This document shows, piece by piece, positions 23,377-31,760 of a stretch of 64,000 nt of DNA. The stretch comes from Mycolicibacter longobardus (GTDB lineage Bacteria > Actinomycetota > Actinomycetes > Mycobacteriales > Mycobacteriaceae). Made by a program: the position numbers and the translations under genes. Position 1 is the first letter of the stretch. Each line of letters starts with the position of its first letter. Under the pieces are notes generated by a model. The model searched no databases, was not told the DNA's origin, and saw only the letters and a program-made list of their open reading frames with translations. Location of the stretch: NCBI RefSeq assembly GCF_002102265.1, contig NZ_LQPG01000007.1, positions 124,001-188,000 on the forward strand. The letters are read 5' to 3'.

Positions 23377-24516
23377 GTGAAGATCATCGTTGTCGGCGCG
23401 GGCATCGGCGGACTGTTCGCCGGGATCACCTTGCGCGAAGCGGGGTTTGATGTCGAGGTGTACGAACGTTATCCGCAGCCGCAGCCGGTTGGTGCCGGCC
23501 TGACACTGTGGGCCAACGCCCTGAAGATCTTCCGCCGCTATGGCATGCTCGACCGCGTTCTGGCCGAGGCCGGAACATTTGACTACTCCGAGTTCCGCAC
23601 CGCGGCGGGCCGCACGCTGGCCAGGGTCTCGCTGGATCAACTCGTGCAACGTTATGGATTGCCGACCATCTGTCTGCACCGCCATCTGGTGTCGGACACG
23701 CTGCTCGATCGGTTCGGCACCGCCGGCCTGCATCTCGGCAAGGAGCTGGTCGCCGTCGAGGACGGCGGCGATCACGTCGCCGCCCGGTTCGCCGACGGTG
23801 AGACCGTTACAGCCGATGTGTTGATCGGCGCCGACGGCATTCACTCGGTGGTGCGCGGCGCGCTGTTCCCAGCCATGGCGCCCCGCTATGACGGCCAGAC
23901 CGTCTGGCGCGGGATGGTCTCGGCCGACGACGTTCCGGCCACCTCGTTCGTGGCATTCGGACGGGGCAGCCGCGCCGGCTGGAGTCCGATGGGCCGCGGA
24001 AAGGTGTACTGGTTCGGCGCACGTTTCCAGCCCGCCGGGGCCCCGGATCGCCACGGCAGCATCCACCGTGACCTGCTGGCCGAATTCGGTCACTGGGCAA
24101 AACCTTTGGGACGCCTCATCGAGTCGACCCCCGAGCAGGCCATTGTGCGCGGCGACGTCTACGCGGTCCCGCGTCTGCCGTCGTGGACCGCGGGACGCGT
24201 GGCACTGTTGGGCGATGCGGCGCACGGAATGGCTCCCCATGTCGCGCAGGGGGCCTGCCTGGCCGTCGAGGATGCGGCAGTTCTCGCCCTCCGGCTGGCG
24301 GCGGCGCCGACACCGGAGGACGGCTTGCGCCGCTACTCCGAGGAGCGGCGCGCTCGGGTGGGTGCGGTGCTCGACGAAGCCGACGCCATCGGCCGGCTGG
24401 CCGCGATGAACGGGCCGGTTTCGTCCCGGCTGCGCAACATGGCGTTGCGCCTGACCCCGAGCAACATGTTGATCGCCGGATTCGCCCGACCCGCAGGATA
24501 TGAGGTGACCGAATGA
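23377..24516 (+). CDS. FAD-dependent monooxygenase (class A flavoprotein) 2
   Basis: Second PHBH-fold monooxygenase of the operon, 379 residues: IIVVGAGIGGLFAGITLREAGFDVEVYER at the N-terminus, GADGIHSVVRGALFP, and GDAAHGMAPHVAQGACLAVEDA. Start is GTG at 23377; extending to an earlier ATG would add 13 residues that overlap the EthD gene. Related to but clearly distinct from the 20830 protein, so sequential hydroxylations are likely. Its stop overlaps the luciferase-like gene (ATGA). Confidence 0.92.
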   Translation: MKIIVVGAGIGGLFAGITLREAGFDVEVYERYPQPQPVGAGLTLWANALKIFRRYGMLDRVLAEAGTFDYSEFRTAAGRTLARVSLDQLVQRYGLPTICLHRHLVSDTLLDRFGTAGLHLGKELVAVEDGGDHVAARFADGETVTADVLIGADGIHSVVRGALFPAMAPRYDGQTVWRGMVSADDVPATSFVAFGRGSRAGWSPMGRGKVYWFGARFQPAGAPDRHGSIHRDLLAEFGHWAKPLGRLIESTPEQAIVRGDVYAVPRLPSWTAGRVALLGDAAHGMAPHVAQGACLAVEDAAVLALRLAAAPTPEDGLRRYSEERRARVGAVLDEADAIGRLAAMNGPVSSRLRNMALRLTPSNMLIAGFARPAGYEVTE

Positions 24517-25532
24517 CCGACGACCTGAAGATCGGTCTGACACTGGGTTATTGGCAGAAGCACGCCGAGGACCTCACCGACACCGTGCTGGCGGCCGAGC
24601 GACTCGGCTACCACGCAGTCTTCACCGCCGAGACATACGGGTCGGATGCCTGGACGCCGCTGACCTGGTACGGCGCCCGCACGTCGCGGATCAAGCTGGG
24701 CACCGCGGTGTCCCAGCTGTCCGCTCGCACACCGACCGCCACCGCGATGCATGCCCTGACGTTGGACGCCCTGTCCGGCGGTCGACTGCTGCTCGGCGTC
24801 GGCGTGTCCGGCCCGCAGGTGGTGGAGGGCTGGTGCGGGCAGCCGTTCGGCCGGCCATTGGCCCGCACCCGGGAATACGTCGACATCATGCGACAGGTAT
24901 GGGCACGTGAGGCGCCGGTCACCAGCACGGGGCCGCACTATCCACTGCCCTTCCCGGGTGGCACGGGCCTGGGCAAGCCGCTCAAATCAATCGTGCATCC
25001 GCTGCGCGCGCAGATCCCGGTGTACATCGGTGCCGAGGGCCCGAAGAACGTGGCGCTGGCTGCCGAGATCGCCGACGGCTGGGTGCCGTTCTTCCTCGAC
25101 CCCGCCATGGTCGAATCGATCTACGGAGAAGCGATCGCCGGCCGGCGCCCCGGATTCGAGATCGCGGCGCCGGTGACCACGGTCGTCACCGACGACATGG
25201 CGCTTGCCCTGCAAATCGCCAAGCTCCCTCTCGCCCTGTACATCGGGGGGATGGGGGCCAGAGAACGCAACTTTCACCTCGATCTGATCGGCCGTCTCGG
25301 GTACGCCGAAGAGGCCCAACGGGTTCAGGAGTTGTTCCTGGCCGGCCGCCGAGCCGAGGCCGTGAATGCGGTGCCGGATGAGTTGGCGGACAACACATCG
25401 CTGCTCGGACCCATCCAGCGGATCAAGGAGCGGATGTCGCTGTGGCGCGATTCCCCGATCACCACGCTGCTCATTGGCGGCGTCCGAGACGAGCCGACCC
25501 TGCGGTTGCTGGCCGACGCCATACGTGCGTGA
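24513..25532 (+). CDS. Luciferase-like F420/flavin-dependent oxidoreductase
   Basis: LLM-class protein, 339 residues, with the TIM-barrel opening KIGLTLGYWQKHAEDLTDTVLAAERLGY, the LGTAVSQLSARTP strand and ALSGGRLLLGVGVSGPQVVEGW phosphate-binding region. Actinobacterial members of this length mostly use coenzyme F420 (dehydrogenases and reductases); FMNH2 monooxygenases are the alternative. Last gene of the plus-strand operon; its stop touches that of the convergent ligase gene. Confidence 0.88.
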   Translation: MTDDLKIGLTLGYWQKHAEDLTDTVLAAERLGYHAVFTAETYGSDAWTPLTWYGARTSRIKLGTAVSQLSARTPTATAMHALTLDALSGGRLLLGVGVSGPQVVEGWCGQPFGRPLARTREYVDIMRQVWAREAPVTSTGPHYPLPFPGGTGLGKPLKSIVHPLRAQIPVYIGAEGPKNVALAAEIADGWVPFFLDPAMVESIYGEAIAGRRPGFEIAAPVTTVVTDDMALALQIAKLPLALYIGGMGARERNFHLDLIGRLGYAEEAQRVQELFLAGRRAEAVNAVPDELADNTSLLGPIQRIKERMSLWRDSPITTLLIGGVRDEPTLRLLADAIRA

Positions 25533-27041
25533 TCACACCCGGCGCGTCGCGCCGCCCCAGAAGGTCTCGCGGACTTGTCTTTTGAGGACCTTGCCGACGG
25601 GGCTCCGGGGTAGTTCCGGCCAGATCTCGACCCGCTTGGGGCACTTCACGCCGTTGAGGGCGCCTTTGCAGTGTGCGATCAACTCCTCGGCACTGACCTG
25701 CCGACCCGGCGCCAACTCGACCACCGCCGTCACCGCCTCACCCCAATGCGCATCGGGCACCCCGACCACCGCGCACTGCGCCACCGCCGGATGCGCCAGC
25801 ACGACGGCCTCCACCTCGGCGGAGTACACGTTGAATCCGCCGGTGATGATCATGTCCTTCTTTCTATCCACGATGTAGACAAAGCCGTCGTCGTCGAAAC
25901 GACCGATGTCACCGGTGTGATGCCAACCATGCTCACGTACGGACGGCTCCGGATCACCGAGGTAACCGCGCATCACCAAAGTCCCGCGTATCACCAGCTC
26001 GCCGATCTCCCCGGGCGGCAACAACTCTCCCTGGTCATCCATCACCGCCATCCGGGCGACGATCGACGGGCGGCCACAGGACTCCAGCCGATGCGGTGCG
26101 TCCCGGAGAGCCTCGACGTGGTCGGCGGCGGTCAGCACCGTACAGATCATCGGAGCTTCGGACTGGCCGTACATCTGCACCATCCGCGGCCCGAAGACTT
26201 CGATCGCCAGGCGGAGCTTTTCGGGGGCCATCGGTGCGGCCGCATAGACGAAGGCGCGCAGCGCCGAGTAGTCGCGGTCGCGCACCGTCGGGTCCCCCAG
26301 CAGCATGTAGATCGCCGTGGGCGGCAGGAACAGAAAGCTCACCCGCTGCCGTTCGATGGCCTCCAGAATCGCCGGCGCGCTCACCGCGCGGTGGATCACG
26401 ATCGTGCCTCCGCATGCCAGTACCGGAAAGCACAAGACGCCTGCGGCATGGGTGAGGGGCGCGGCCGCCAGGTAGACCGGTGGCTCGCCGATGTCGACAT
26501 GGGCCAGCAGTGCCGTCGTCATCGCCTCGACGTTGCGGGCACTGATCACCACCGCCTTGGGCCGACCGGTTGTTCCACCGGTGAACCCCAGAATCGCTTC
26601 GCCGTCGGGATCTTCGGGAAGATCCGGCAGCGATCCGGTGCCGTCGGGCACCGCGTCGGATGGGACCAGCCAGCGCAACGTCGGGACCGCCTGCCCCAGC
26701 TGCTCGGCGACATCCTGCAGGCTCGGGTCGAAGAACAGCGCCGCGCAATCGCCGATGGTCAACTGCTCAGCAAGTTCGGTGACGGTCGCACGGGAGTTGG
26801 CCGGAATCCACGTCGCACCACTGCGCAACAACCCGAGCACCGCCAGGAACGCCTGCGTCGAATTCGGTCCCAGCACTGCAACGCGGTCGCCGATACCGAT
26901 GTCGTGGCTGCCGAGCCAGGCCGCGATGCGCTGCGAGTGCCGCACCACTTCCCGATAGGTCAGGCGCAGATCACCGTCGTCGAGGCAGGTCCGTTCCGGC
27001 GCGATGAGCGCGCCGCGATCCAGGTAGTCGATCAACCGCAT
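25533..27041 (-). CDS. Acyl-CoA synthetase (FadD, ANL superfamily)
   Basis: AMP-forming ligase, 502 residues. Motifs: ILGFTGGTTGRPKAVV (nucleotide binding, with Gly where Ser is usual), YGQSEAPM, HTGDIGRFDDDGFVYIVDRKKDMIITGGFN and the C-terminal PRSPVGKVLKRQVRE with the catalytic Lys. It follows the hydrolase gene after one base, so the acid made by C-C hydrolysis is a natural substrate. Convergent with the luciferase-like gene. Confidence 0.92.
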   Translation of the reverse strand: MRLIDYLDRGALIAPERTCLDDGDLRLTYREVVRHSQRIAAWLGSHDIGIGDRVAVLGPNSTQAFLAVLGLLRSGATWIPANSRATVTELAEQLTIGDCAALFFDPSLQDVAEQLGQAVPTLRWLVPSDAVPDGTGSLPDLPEDPDGEAILGFTGGTTGRPKAVVISARNVEAMTTALLAHVDIGEPPVYLAAAPLTHAAGVLCFPVLACGGTIVIHRAVSAPAILEAIERQRVSFLFLPPTAIYMLLGDPTVRDRDYSALRAFVYAAAPMAPEKLRLAIEVFGPRMVQMYGQSEAPMICTVLTAADHVEALRDAPHRLESCGRPSIVARMAVMDDQGELLPPGEIGELVIRGTLVMRGYLGDPEPSVREHGWHHTGDIGRFDDDGFVYIVDRKKDMIITGGFNVYSAEVEAVVLAHPAVAQCAVVGVPDAHWGEAVTAVVELAPGRQVSAEELIAHCKGALNGVKCPKRVEIWPELPRSPVGKVLKRQVRETFWGGATRRV

Positions 27042-27042
27042 A

Positions 27043-28317
27043 TCACGGCCGCCCGGGCCCGGGTTGCGGGCGCGCGCCCGGCCCGGCGTGGCGGTACAGC
27101 CAGGGCAGGATGACTGATTCGACGACGGGCAGTGCCGACACCGACGTGTGGGCGTCGGCTCCGGTTTCGGGGCCCAGTTCGATCAATTGCTTGTCCGGCA
27201 CTGTCAGTTGTTCGAACAGCTTCCGCGTCAGCTCCTGCCAGGCCGGCGGCTCGGCGGTGCCGCAGACCAGCAGGACCGGGCCTTCGATGTTGCGGATCAT
27301 CGCCGGCGTGACCGTGAATTCCTTCAGGTCTTCCAGGATCTGGCTGTAGCGCTGCACGGGCGCGGTGTAGTTGCCGCCGCGGCGGCCCCACCAGTGGAAC
27401 GAGAAGTCGATCGCGGGCAGGTGGCGCAACTGCTCGATGTGCTGGTCGACCTCGGCTGCGCCGGCACCGCCGTCCAGCATCGCGCCGACGCCGGCGACCG
27501 AGCGGGGCAGTTCGACCAGCTCGTGCAGCGACGCGTCGAACACCCACCCGCGCACCCGGTGATCGTGCGCGGCGGCCCGCGGCCCGAAGTATCCGCCCGC
27601 CGAGAAGCAGACGCACCAGAGGTTGTCGGGGTCGACACCGGGGACCGCCGTCAGCGCGTCGAGCATTGCCGCGAAGGGAACCTCCGCGTCCGCCCGGTAT
27701 TTGGAGACGGCGTTCATCGCGAGCGAGCCGACCTGTCCGGGCAGCTCGACCAGCGCCACGTTGTAACCACGTTCCAGCAGGGATCCTCCCCCGTAGAAGA
27801 AGTTCTCCTCGCACACCACATCGGCACCGCCCACCATGATGACGGTCGGATAGCGTTGCGGTGTCGCCGATCCGGGCAGAAAGTACATCGGCATCCGCAC
27901 ACCGTCGCAGTCGTAGGTCAGCTGCTGACCCGGCGGCGTGGCCAGTTCGCAGACCCGCCCGAACGCGGCGCGAAGTTTGCCGTACAGCTCGGGCCGGCGC
28001 TCGTCGAAGCCGTTCAGAAACTGATCGGAGGCGTGGTAGTAGTTGGCGGCACGCAGGTAGGCGCGGCGCGCATCGATCACCGAGGCCTCGTCGGCGGCGA
28101 GCCGATCGGCCTGCTCCACGAGCCGGTCCGCGAACGACGCCCAGGACCGGTGCCAACTTTCCACGTCGCCGTCGTCCACCCCGGACAGGATTGCCAGCAC
28201 CTCGCCGACGGTCGCGCCACCCTGAGAGGCATAGCCGAGGTAGCGAATCACGTTGAAGTCCAACCACGGGTCGCTGAACAGGTGAAAGTGCCGCTGTGCC
28301 ATCTCGATGGAGCCCAC
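27043..28317 (-). CDS. Alpha/beta hydrolase with N-terminal helical domain (C-C hydrolase type)
   Basis: A 424-residue hydrolase of the FrsA/2,6-dihydroxypseudooxynicotine hydrolase group: about 140 N-terminal mostly helical residues, then an alpha/beta core starting near LPGSATPQRYPTVIMVGGADVV. The nucleophile is S239 in VCFSAGGYFG and the likely catalytic His is H390 in GADAHTSVSALP. Characterised relatives cut C-C bonds next to carbonyls on ring-attached ketones or shorten polyketides. The GTG at 28317 has GGAGGT six bases upstream; an ATG five codons later has none. First gene of the hydrolase-ligase operon. Confidence 0.85.
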   Translation of the reverse strand: MGSIEMAQRHFHLFSDPWLDFNVIRYLGYASQGGATVGEVLAILSGVDDGDVESWHRSWASFADRLVEQADRLAADEASVIDARRAYLRAANYYHASDQFLNGFDERRPELYGKLRAAFGRVCELATPPGQQLTYDCDGVRMPMYFLPGSATPQRYPTVIMVGGADVVCEENFFYGGGSLLERGYNVALVELPGQVGSLAMNAVSKYRADAEVPFAAMLDALTAVPGVDPDNLWCVCFSAGGYFGPRAAAHDHRVRGWVFDASLHELVELPRSVAGVGAMLDGGAGAAEVDQHIEQLRHLPAIDFSFHWWGRRGGNYTAPVQRYSQILEDLKEFTVTPAMIRNIEGPVLLVCGTAEPPAWQELTRKLFEQLTVPDKQLIELGPETGADAHTSVSALPVVESVILPWLYRHAGPGARPQPGPGRP

Positions 28318-28348
28318 CCGAGCACCTCCGTCCGAAGTCCCAGAGAAA

Positions 28349-28377
28349 TAGAAACAATCTCTAGTTCGCCCTGTCAA
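28349..28377 (-). promoter_or_regulatory. Hydrolase promoter with operator a, copy 2
   Basis: On the minus strand TTGACA (28377-28372) is followed after 17 bases by TTTCTA, inside the element TAGAGATTGTTTCTA (28363-28349). The monooxygenase promoter element reads TAGAGGAAGTTTCTA in the same orientation: the two differ only at three spacer bases. Confidence 0.7.
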
Positions 28378-28390
28378 GAGGTCGTCGGAC

Positions 28391-28426
28391 CTGGTATATA
28401 TACACCAAGTCATCAGGTGTCTTTTG
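28391..28426 (+). promoter_or_regulatory. Operator b, copy 2
   Basis: Matches the element before the BKACE operon (19927-19962, minus strand) at 32 of 36 bases, including AAGTCATC and GGTGTCTTTTG unbroken. Here it points rightwards, toward the P450 gene, and ends 13 bases before an ATG at 28440, which mirrors its spacing to the BKACE start. It may drive a long-leader transcript of the P450-mce operon. Confidence 0.7.
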
Positions 28427-28644
28427 CGAAGGGGCGGCCATGAATGACCGTGCACCGCCTGTCCCCCGCGCCCGCGGGCCGGCCAGCTGTGCACCGACCG
28501 CACCCCCGTCGCCGCCGGAGCCCCGAGTCGACGCTTCGCGGGTGTCGAGCAGCGGGGTCGGCCCCCGTCGGCCCGATCTTTGCCGCCCCTGTGCCACCCG
28601 CCGGAATCGTCACCCGGCGCGCCGGCTCCGCCCGGACCGCAGTG

Positions 28645-28688
28645 TTGCTTATGACGTAGCTCACTATTATATTGGTGAACCAATTAAT
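28645..28688 (+). promoter_or_regulatory. P450-mce promoter with operator c, copy 2
   Basis: TTGCTT (28645-28650), 17 bases, TATATT (28668-28673) form a plausible promoter. Positions 28651-28688 match 14564-14601 in front of the GntR/SDR-Rieske genes at 32 of 38 bases, with 16 consecutive identical bases (AGCTCACTATTATATT). The region is AT-rich inside otherwise GC-rich DNA. Confidence 0.72.
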
Positions 28689-28736
28689 GATTGTCGGGCT
28701 GCGACCCGGATCCAGCAACCAGCCATGGAGGCGGCG

Positions 28737-30017
28737 TTGAACGAGACATCTACCGAGTCGACAGCGGCGGCTCGTTGCCCCGTGAGCGACTTCGACCCCC
28801 TCGAACCGCAGACGTTGCAGTGCCCCTACCCGTGGTACGAGTCGCTGCGGAACGAGGCACCGGTGCACTTCGTGGCCAGCCGGGGCATGTGGTTCGTCAC
28901 CTCGCGCGAGCTGGTCGCCGAGGCGCTGACGAATCACGAGGTGTTCTCGTCGAACTTCGGCGTGCCGCAGCTTCCGGCACCGGAATCGGTGGCCGCGCAG
29001 GTCGCCGAGATCGAAGCGGAAGGCTGGCCGCCGGTACCGACCCTGCTCACCGCCGACCCGCCGGAACATCACTACTACCGGCGGATGGTGGCCAGAGCGT
29101 TCACGCCGCGTCTGATCGCCCAGCAGGAACCGGCGATCCGTCAGATCGCCACCGAGGTCGCCGACGCGCTGCCCGCCGGAGAACCCGTCGACTTCATCCC
29201 GGCGTTCGCCGCACCGTTGCCGCTGCGGATCATCGCGCACATCCTCAACGTTCCCGACGACCGGATCGGCGACTTCAAACGGTGGTCAGATCAGTTCGCC
29301 GCCACCGTCGGCGCCGAACTCGACGATGTCGGCCGCCTCGAACAAGCACGCAGCCTGCTGGAGTTCCAGCGCTACTTCGCCGCCGAACTCGACGATCGGC
29401 GGGCCAACCCCCGCGGCGATCTGATCACCGGACTCGTCAACGCCCCCGACGCCGCCGACGGCGACGAACCGTTGAGCACCGCCGCCTGCCTGAGCATCAT
29501 TCAACAACTGCTGATCGCCGGCAACGAGACCACCACCAAGCTGCTGACCAGCACGCTGCACATGGCGGCCCAGTCACCCAAGTGGTGGGACTGGTTGCGG
29601 GAGAACCCCACCGAGCGCGTCGAGGCGTTCACCGAGGAGGCACTGCGGTACGCCACACCGGTGCAGAGCATGTTCCGGATCGCCAAGGCCGAGACCACAC
29701 TCGGCGGCTACACCATCCCGGCCGGTGCACTGGTGGTGTTGGCCTTCGCGTCGGCCAACCGCGACGACGCCTGGTTCGACCGAGCCGACGAGTTCAACCC
29801 CGAACGCGACAACGCCAGGACCCACCTGGCGTTGGGCCACGGCATCCACGCCTGCCTGGGAGCCCCGCTGGTCCGGCTCGAGGCGAGCATCGCCTTCCGG
29901 GAATTGGCCCGCCGCTTCAGCGCGGTCAGGTTCGCCGAGGACAACGACTTCACCTACGAGCCCAGCTTCATGCTGCGGGGATTCAAACGGCTCTCCCTGA
30001 TCTTCGATCGGGACTGA
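28737..30017 (+). CDS. Cytochrome P450
   Basis: Bacterial P450 of 426 residues. I-helix AGNETT (261-266), ExxR at E301-R304, heme-binding GHGIHACLGAP with the cysteine ligand C373. It has no membrane anchor, so it is soluble and needs a ferredoxin; the [3Fe-4S] ferredoxin at 2256-2465 is the nearest candidate. I chose the TTG at 28737 because GGAGG lies five bases upstream; an ATG four codons earlier (28725) has no such site. It is followed after 10 bases by yrbEA, making it the first gene of the mce operon. Mce-linked P450s usually oxidise the imported sterol or terpenoid. Confidence 0.94.
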   Translation: MNETSTESTAAARCPVSDFDPLEPQTLQCPYPWYESLRNEAPVHFVASRGMWFVTSRELVAEALTNHEVFSSNFGVPQLPAPESVAAQVAEIEAEGWPPVPTLLTADPPEHHYYRRMVARAFTPRLIAQQEPAIRQIATEVADALPAGEPVDFIPAFAAPLPLRIIAHILNVPDDRIGDFKRWSDQFAATVGAELDDVGRLEQARSLLEFQRYFAAELDDRRANPRGDLITGLVNAPDAADGDEPLSTAACLSIIQQLLIAGNETTTKLLTSTLHMAAQSPKWWDWLRENPTERVEAFTEEALRYATPVQSMFRIAKAETTLGGYTIPAGALVVLAFASANRDDAWFDRADEFNPERDNARTHLALGHGIHACLGAPLVRLEASIAFRELARRFSAVRFAEDNDFTYEPSFMLRGFKRLSLIFDRD

Positions 30018-30027
30018 CGGGCGGCAC

Positions 30028-30900
30028 ATGACGGTGCAGGCTCCGGAAATCGATGGCGCGCCGAACCGCATGAACCCGGCAAGCCGGGCCATCGGACGGT
30101 GGTCGAAGGGCTACCTCAGCCGGCATCCCGTTACCGCACTGCGCACCGTGGGCGGCCAATGCGTGCTGGCGGTGCGGGCGACGCAATACCTGTGCATCGA
30201 TATCGCCCGAGGACGTTTCCCGTTCACCGAGTTCGTCGAGCAGGCCACCTTCATGGCGCGTACCGCGATCGTGCCGACGATGTTCGTCGCCGTACCGCTG
30301 AGTGTCACGCTGGCCATCCAATTCAGCTTGCTGGCGGGACAACTCGGAGCGACGTCGCTGGCCGGTGCCGCCAACGGCCTGGCCGTCATCCGGCAGGGCG
30401 CACCGCTGGTGGCGGCCGTGCTGATGGCGGCCGCGGTGGGGTCGGCGACCGGCGCGGACCTGGGCTCCCGTGCGATCCGGGAAGAGACCGACGCCATGGA
30501 GGTCATGGGGGTGTCGGTGATCCGGCGGCTGGTGGTTCCGCGGCTGGTGGCCAGCGTCCTGATCTCCGTCGCCCTGACCGGATTCACCTGCTTCATCGGT
30601 TTTCTGGCCGGATACGCGTTCACCGTGATGCTGCAAGGCGGCACCCCGGGCAGCTACACCGCGACGTTCTCCTCGTTCGCGAGCGTCGAGGACCTGGTCC
30701 TGACACTGCTCAAGGCGGTGGTGTTCGGCGTCATCGTCGCGATCATCTCCAGCTACAAGGGTCTGGACACCCGAGGCGGTCCGGCCGGAGTGGCGAATTC
30801 GGTGAATGCCGCGGTGGTGCAATCCATCCTGCTGCTGCTGTTGACCAATGTCCTGATGAGCCAGATGTATCTGGTGCTGTTCCCGAAGACCAGCTTCTGA
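30028..30900 (+). CDS. yrbEA: YrbE/MlaE-family permease A of the Mce system
   Basis: Integral membrane permease (MlaE family), 290 residues, with about six hydrophobic segments and the conserved block LGSRAIREETDAMEVMGVSVIRRLVVPR, the EExDALxxxG-type loop that contacts the MlaF/MceG ATPase. With YrbEB it forms the channel of a lipid importer in the plasma membrane. The ATPase (MceG) is not in this window, as usual for mycobacteria, where one mceG serves all mce operons. Confidence 0.95.
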   Translation: MTVQAPEIDGAPNRMNPASRAIGRWSKGYLSRHPVTALRTVGGQCVLAVRATQYLCIDIARGRFPFTEFVEQATFMARTAIVPTMFVAVPLSVTLAIQFSLLAGQLGATSLAGAANGLAVIRQGAPLVAAVLMAAAVGSATGADLGSRAIREETDAMEVMGVSVIRRLVVPRLVASVLISVALTGFTCFIGFLAGYAFTVMLQGGTPGSYTATFSSFASVEDLVLTLLKAVVFGVIVAIISSYKGLDTRGGPAGVANSVNAAVVQSILLLLLTNVLMSQMYLVLFPKTSF

Positions 30901-30902
30901 CC

Positions 30903-31760
30903 ATGACGGCCACCACATTCCTGCCCACCGGTGTTCGTCCCGTCCTCGCCGTCGCGGATGTGCCGGTCCAGCAGGCGGCGCGGATCGGGCACATGGTGGC
31001 GTTCTTCTTCCGGACACTGGCCGGCATTCCGCTGGTGCTGCGCCGCTATCCACGGGAGTTCTTCCGGCTGCTGTCGGACGTGACATGGGGCAACGGGTCC
31101 ATCGTCGTCGGCGGCGGCACCGCGGGAGTGGTGCTGCTCAACGGCGCCGCCGGCGGGGCTGTGGTCGCGATCGAGGGCTACAACGCCCTCAATCTCCTCG
31201 GCCTGGGTCCGGCGACCGGGTTGATCACCGCGCTGGCCACTGTGCGCGAAATCGCGCCGATGATGGCGGCACTCAGCTTCGCGATCCAAGCCGGCTGCCG
31301 CTTCACCGCACAGTTGGGCGCGATGCGCATCTCCGAGGAGATCGACGCGCTGGAGTCGCTGGCCATCCGGCCCATCCCCTACCTGGTGACCACCCGGGTG
31401 CTCGCCTCGGCGCTGGCCGTGGTGCCGTTGTTCGTCGTCTGCCTGTGCCTGAACTTCCTGGTGTGCCAGTTCGTGATCTTCTTGGTCAGCGGGCAGGCGT
31501 CGGGCACCTACCTGCACTACTTCGGGTTGATGCTGGCCGCGCGCGACATGTTCTTCGCGGTGCTCAAGGTCGCGATATTCGTCGCCGTCATGTCTACCCT
31601 GCAGTGTTACTACGGCTTCTACGCCACCGGCGGACCGCGCGGTGTCGGCATCGCGGCCGGCCGGGCGATGCGCGCGAGCATCACCATCATGGTCAGCGTC
31701 AACATGCTTCTCACCATGGCTTTTTGGGGCATCGACGCCGGCGGACGGCTGGGCGGGTAG
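30903..31760 (+). CDS. yrbEB: YrbE/MlaE-family permease B of the Mce system
   Basis: Second MlaE-type permease, 285 residues, with the cytoplasmic loop LGAMRISEEIDALESLAIRPIPYLVTTRV. It starts at ATG two bases after the yrbEA stop and ends directly before mceA, so the unit is translated as a block. Pairs with YrbEA as the transmembrane part of the importer. Confidence 0.95.
   Translation: MTATTFLPTGVRPVLAVADVPVQQAARIGHMVAFFFRTLAGIPLVLRRYPREFFRLLSDVTWGNGSIVVGGGTAGVVLLNGAAGGAVVAIEGYNALNLLGLGPATGLITALATVREIAPMMAALSFAIQAGCRFTAQLGAMRISEEIDALESLAIRPIPYLVTTRVLASALAVVPLFVVCLCLNFLVCQFVIFLVSGQASGTYLHYFGLMLAARDMFFAVLKVAIFVAVMSTLQCYYGFYATGGPRGVGIAAGRAMRASITIMVSVNMLLTMAFWGIDAGGRLGG

Larger units (their letters stand above)
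28318..28736 (+). other. Divergent control region between hydrolase and P450-mce operons
   Basis: A 419-base stretch without a convincing gene. It holds three operator-like elements, each of which also lies before another operon of the island: 28349-28363 (also 20799-20813), 28391-28426 (also 19927-19962) and 28651-28688 (also 14564-14601). Between the last two, 28440-28640 is very GC-rich. It can be read as open in frame with the P450 from an ATG at 28440, but the translated stretch is Pro/Arg-rich, has no homology that I recognise and runs through the AT-rich operator. Confidence 0.7.

Noticed and set aside
28440-28736. In-frame N-terminal extension of the P450 (about 99 residues from an ATG at 28440)
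   Set aside because: The stretch is Pro/Arg-rich, resembles no P450 N-terminus, and runs through the AT-rich promoter/operator at 28645-28688; a good ribosome-binding site lies just before 28737.
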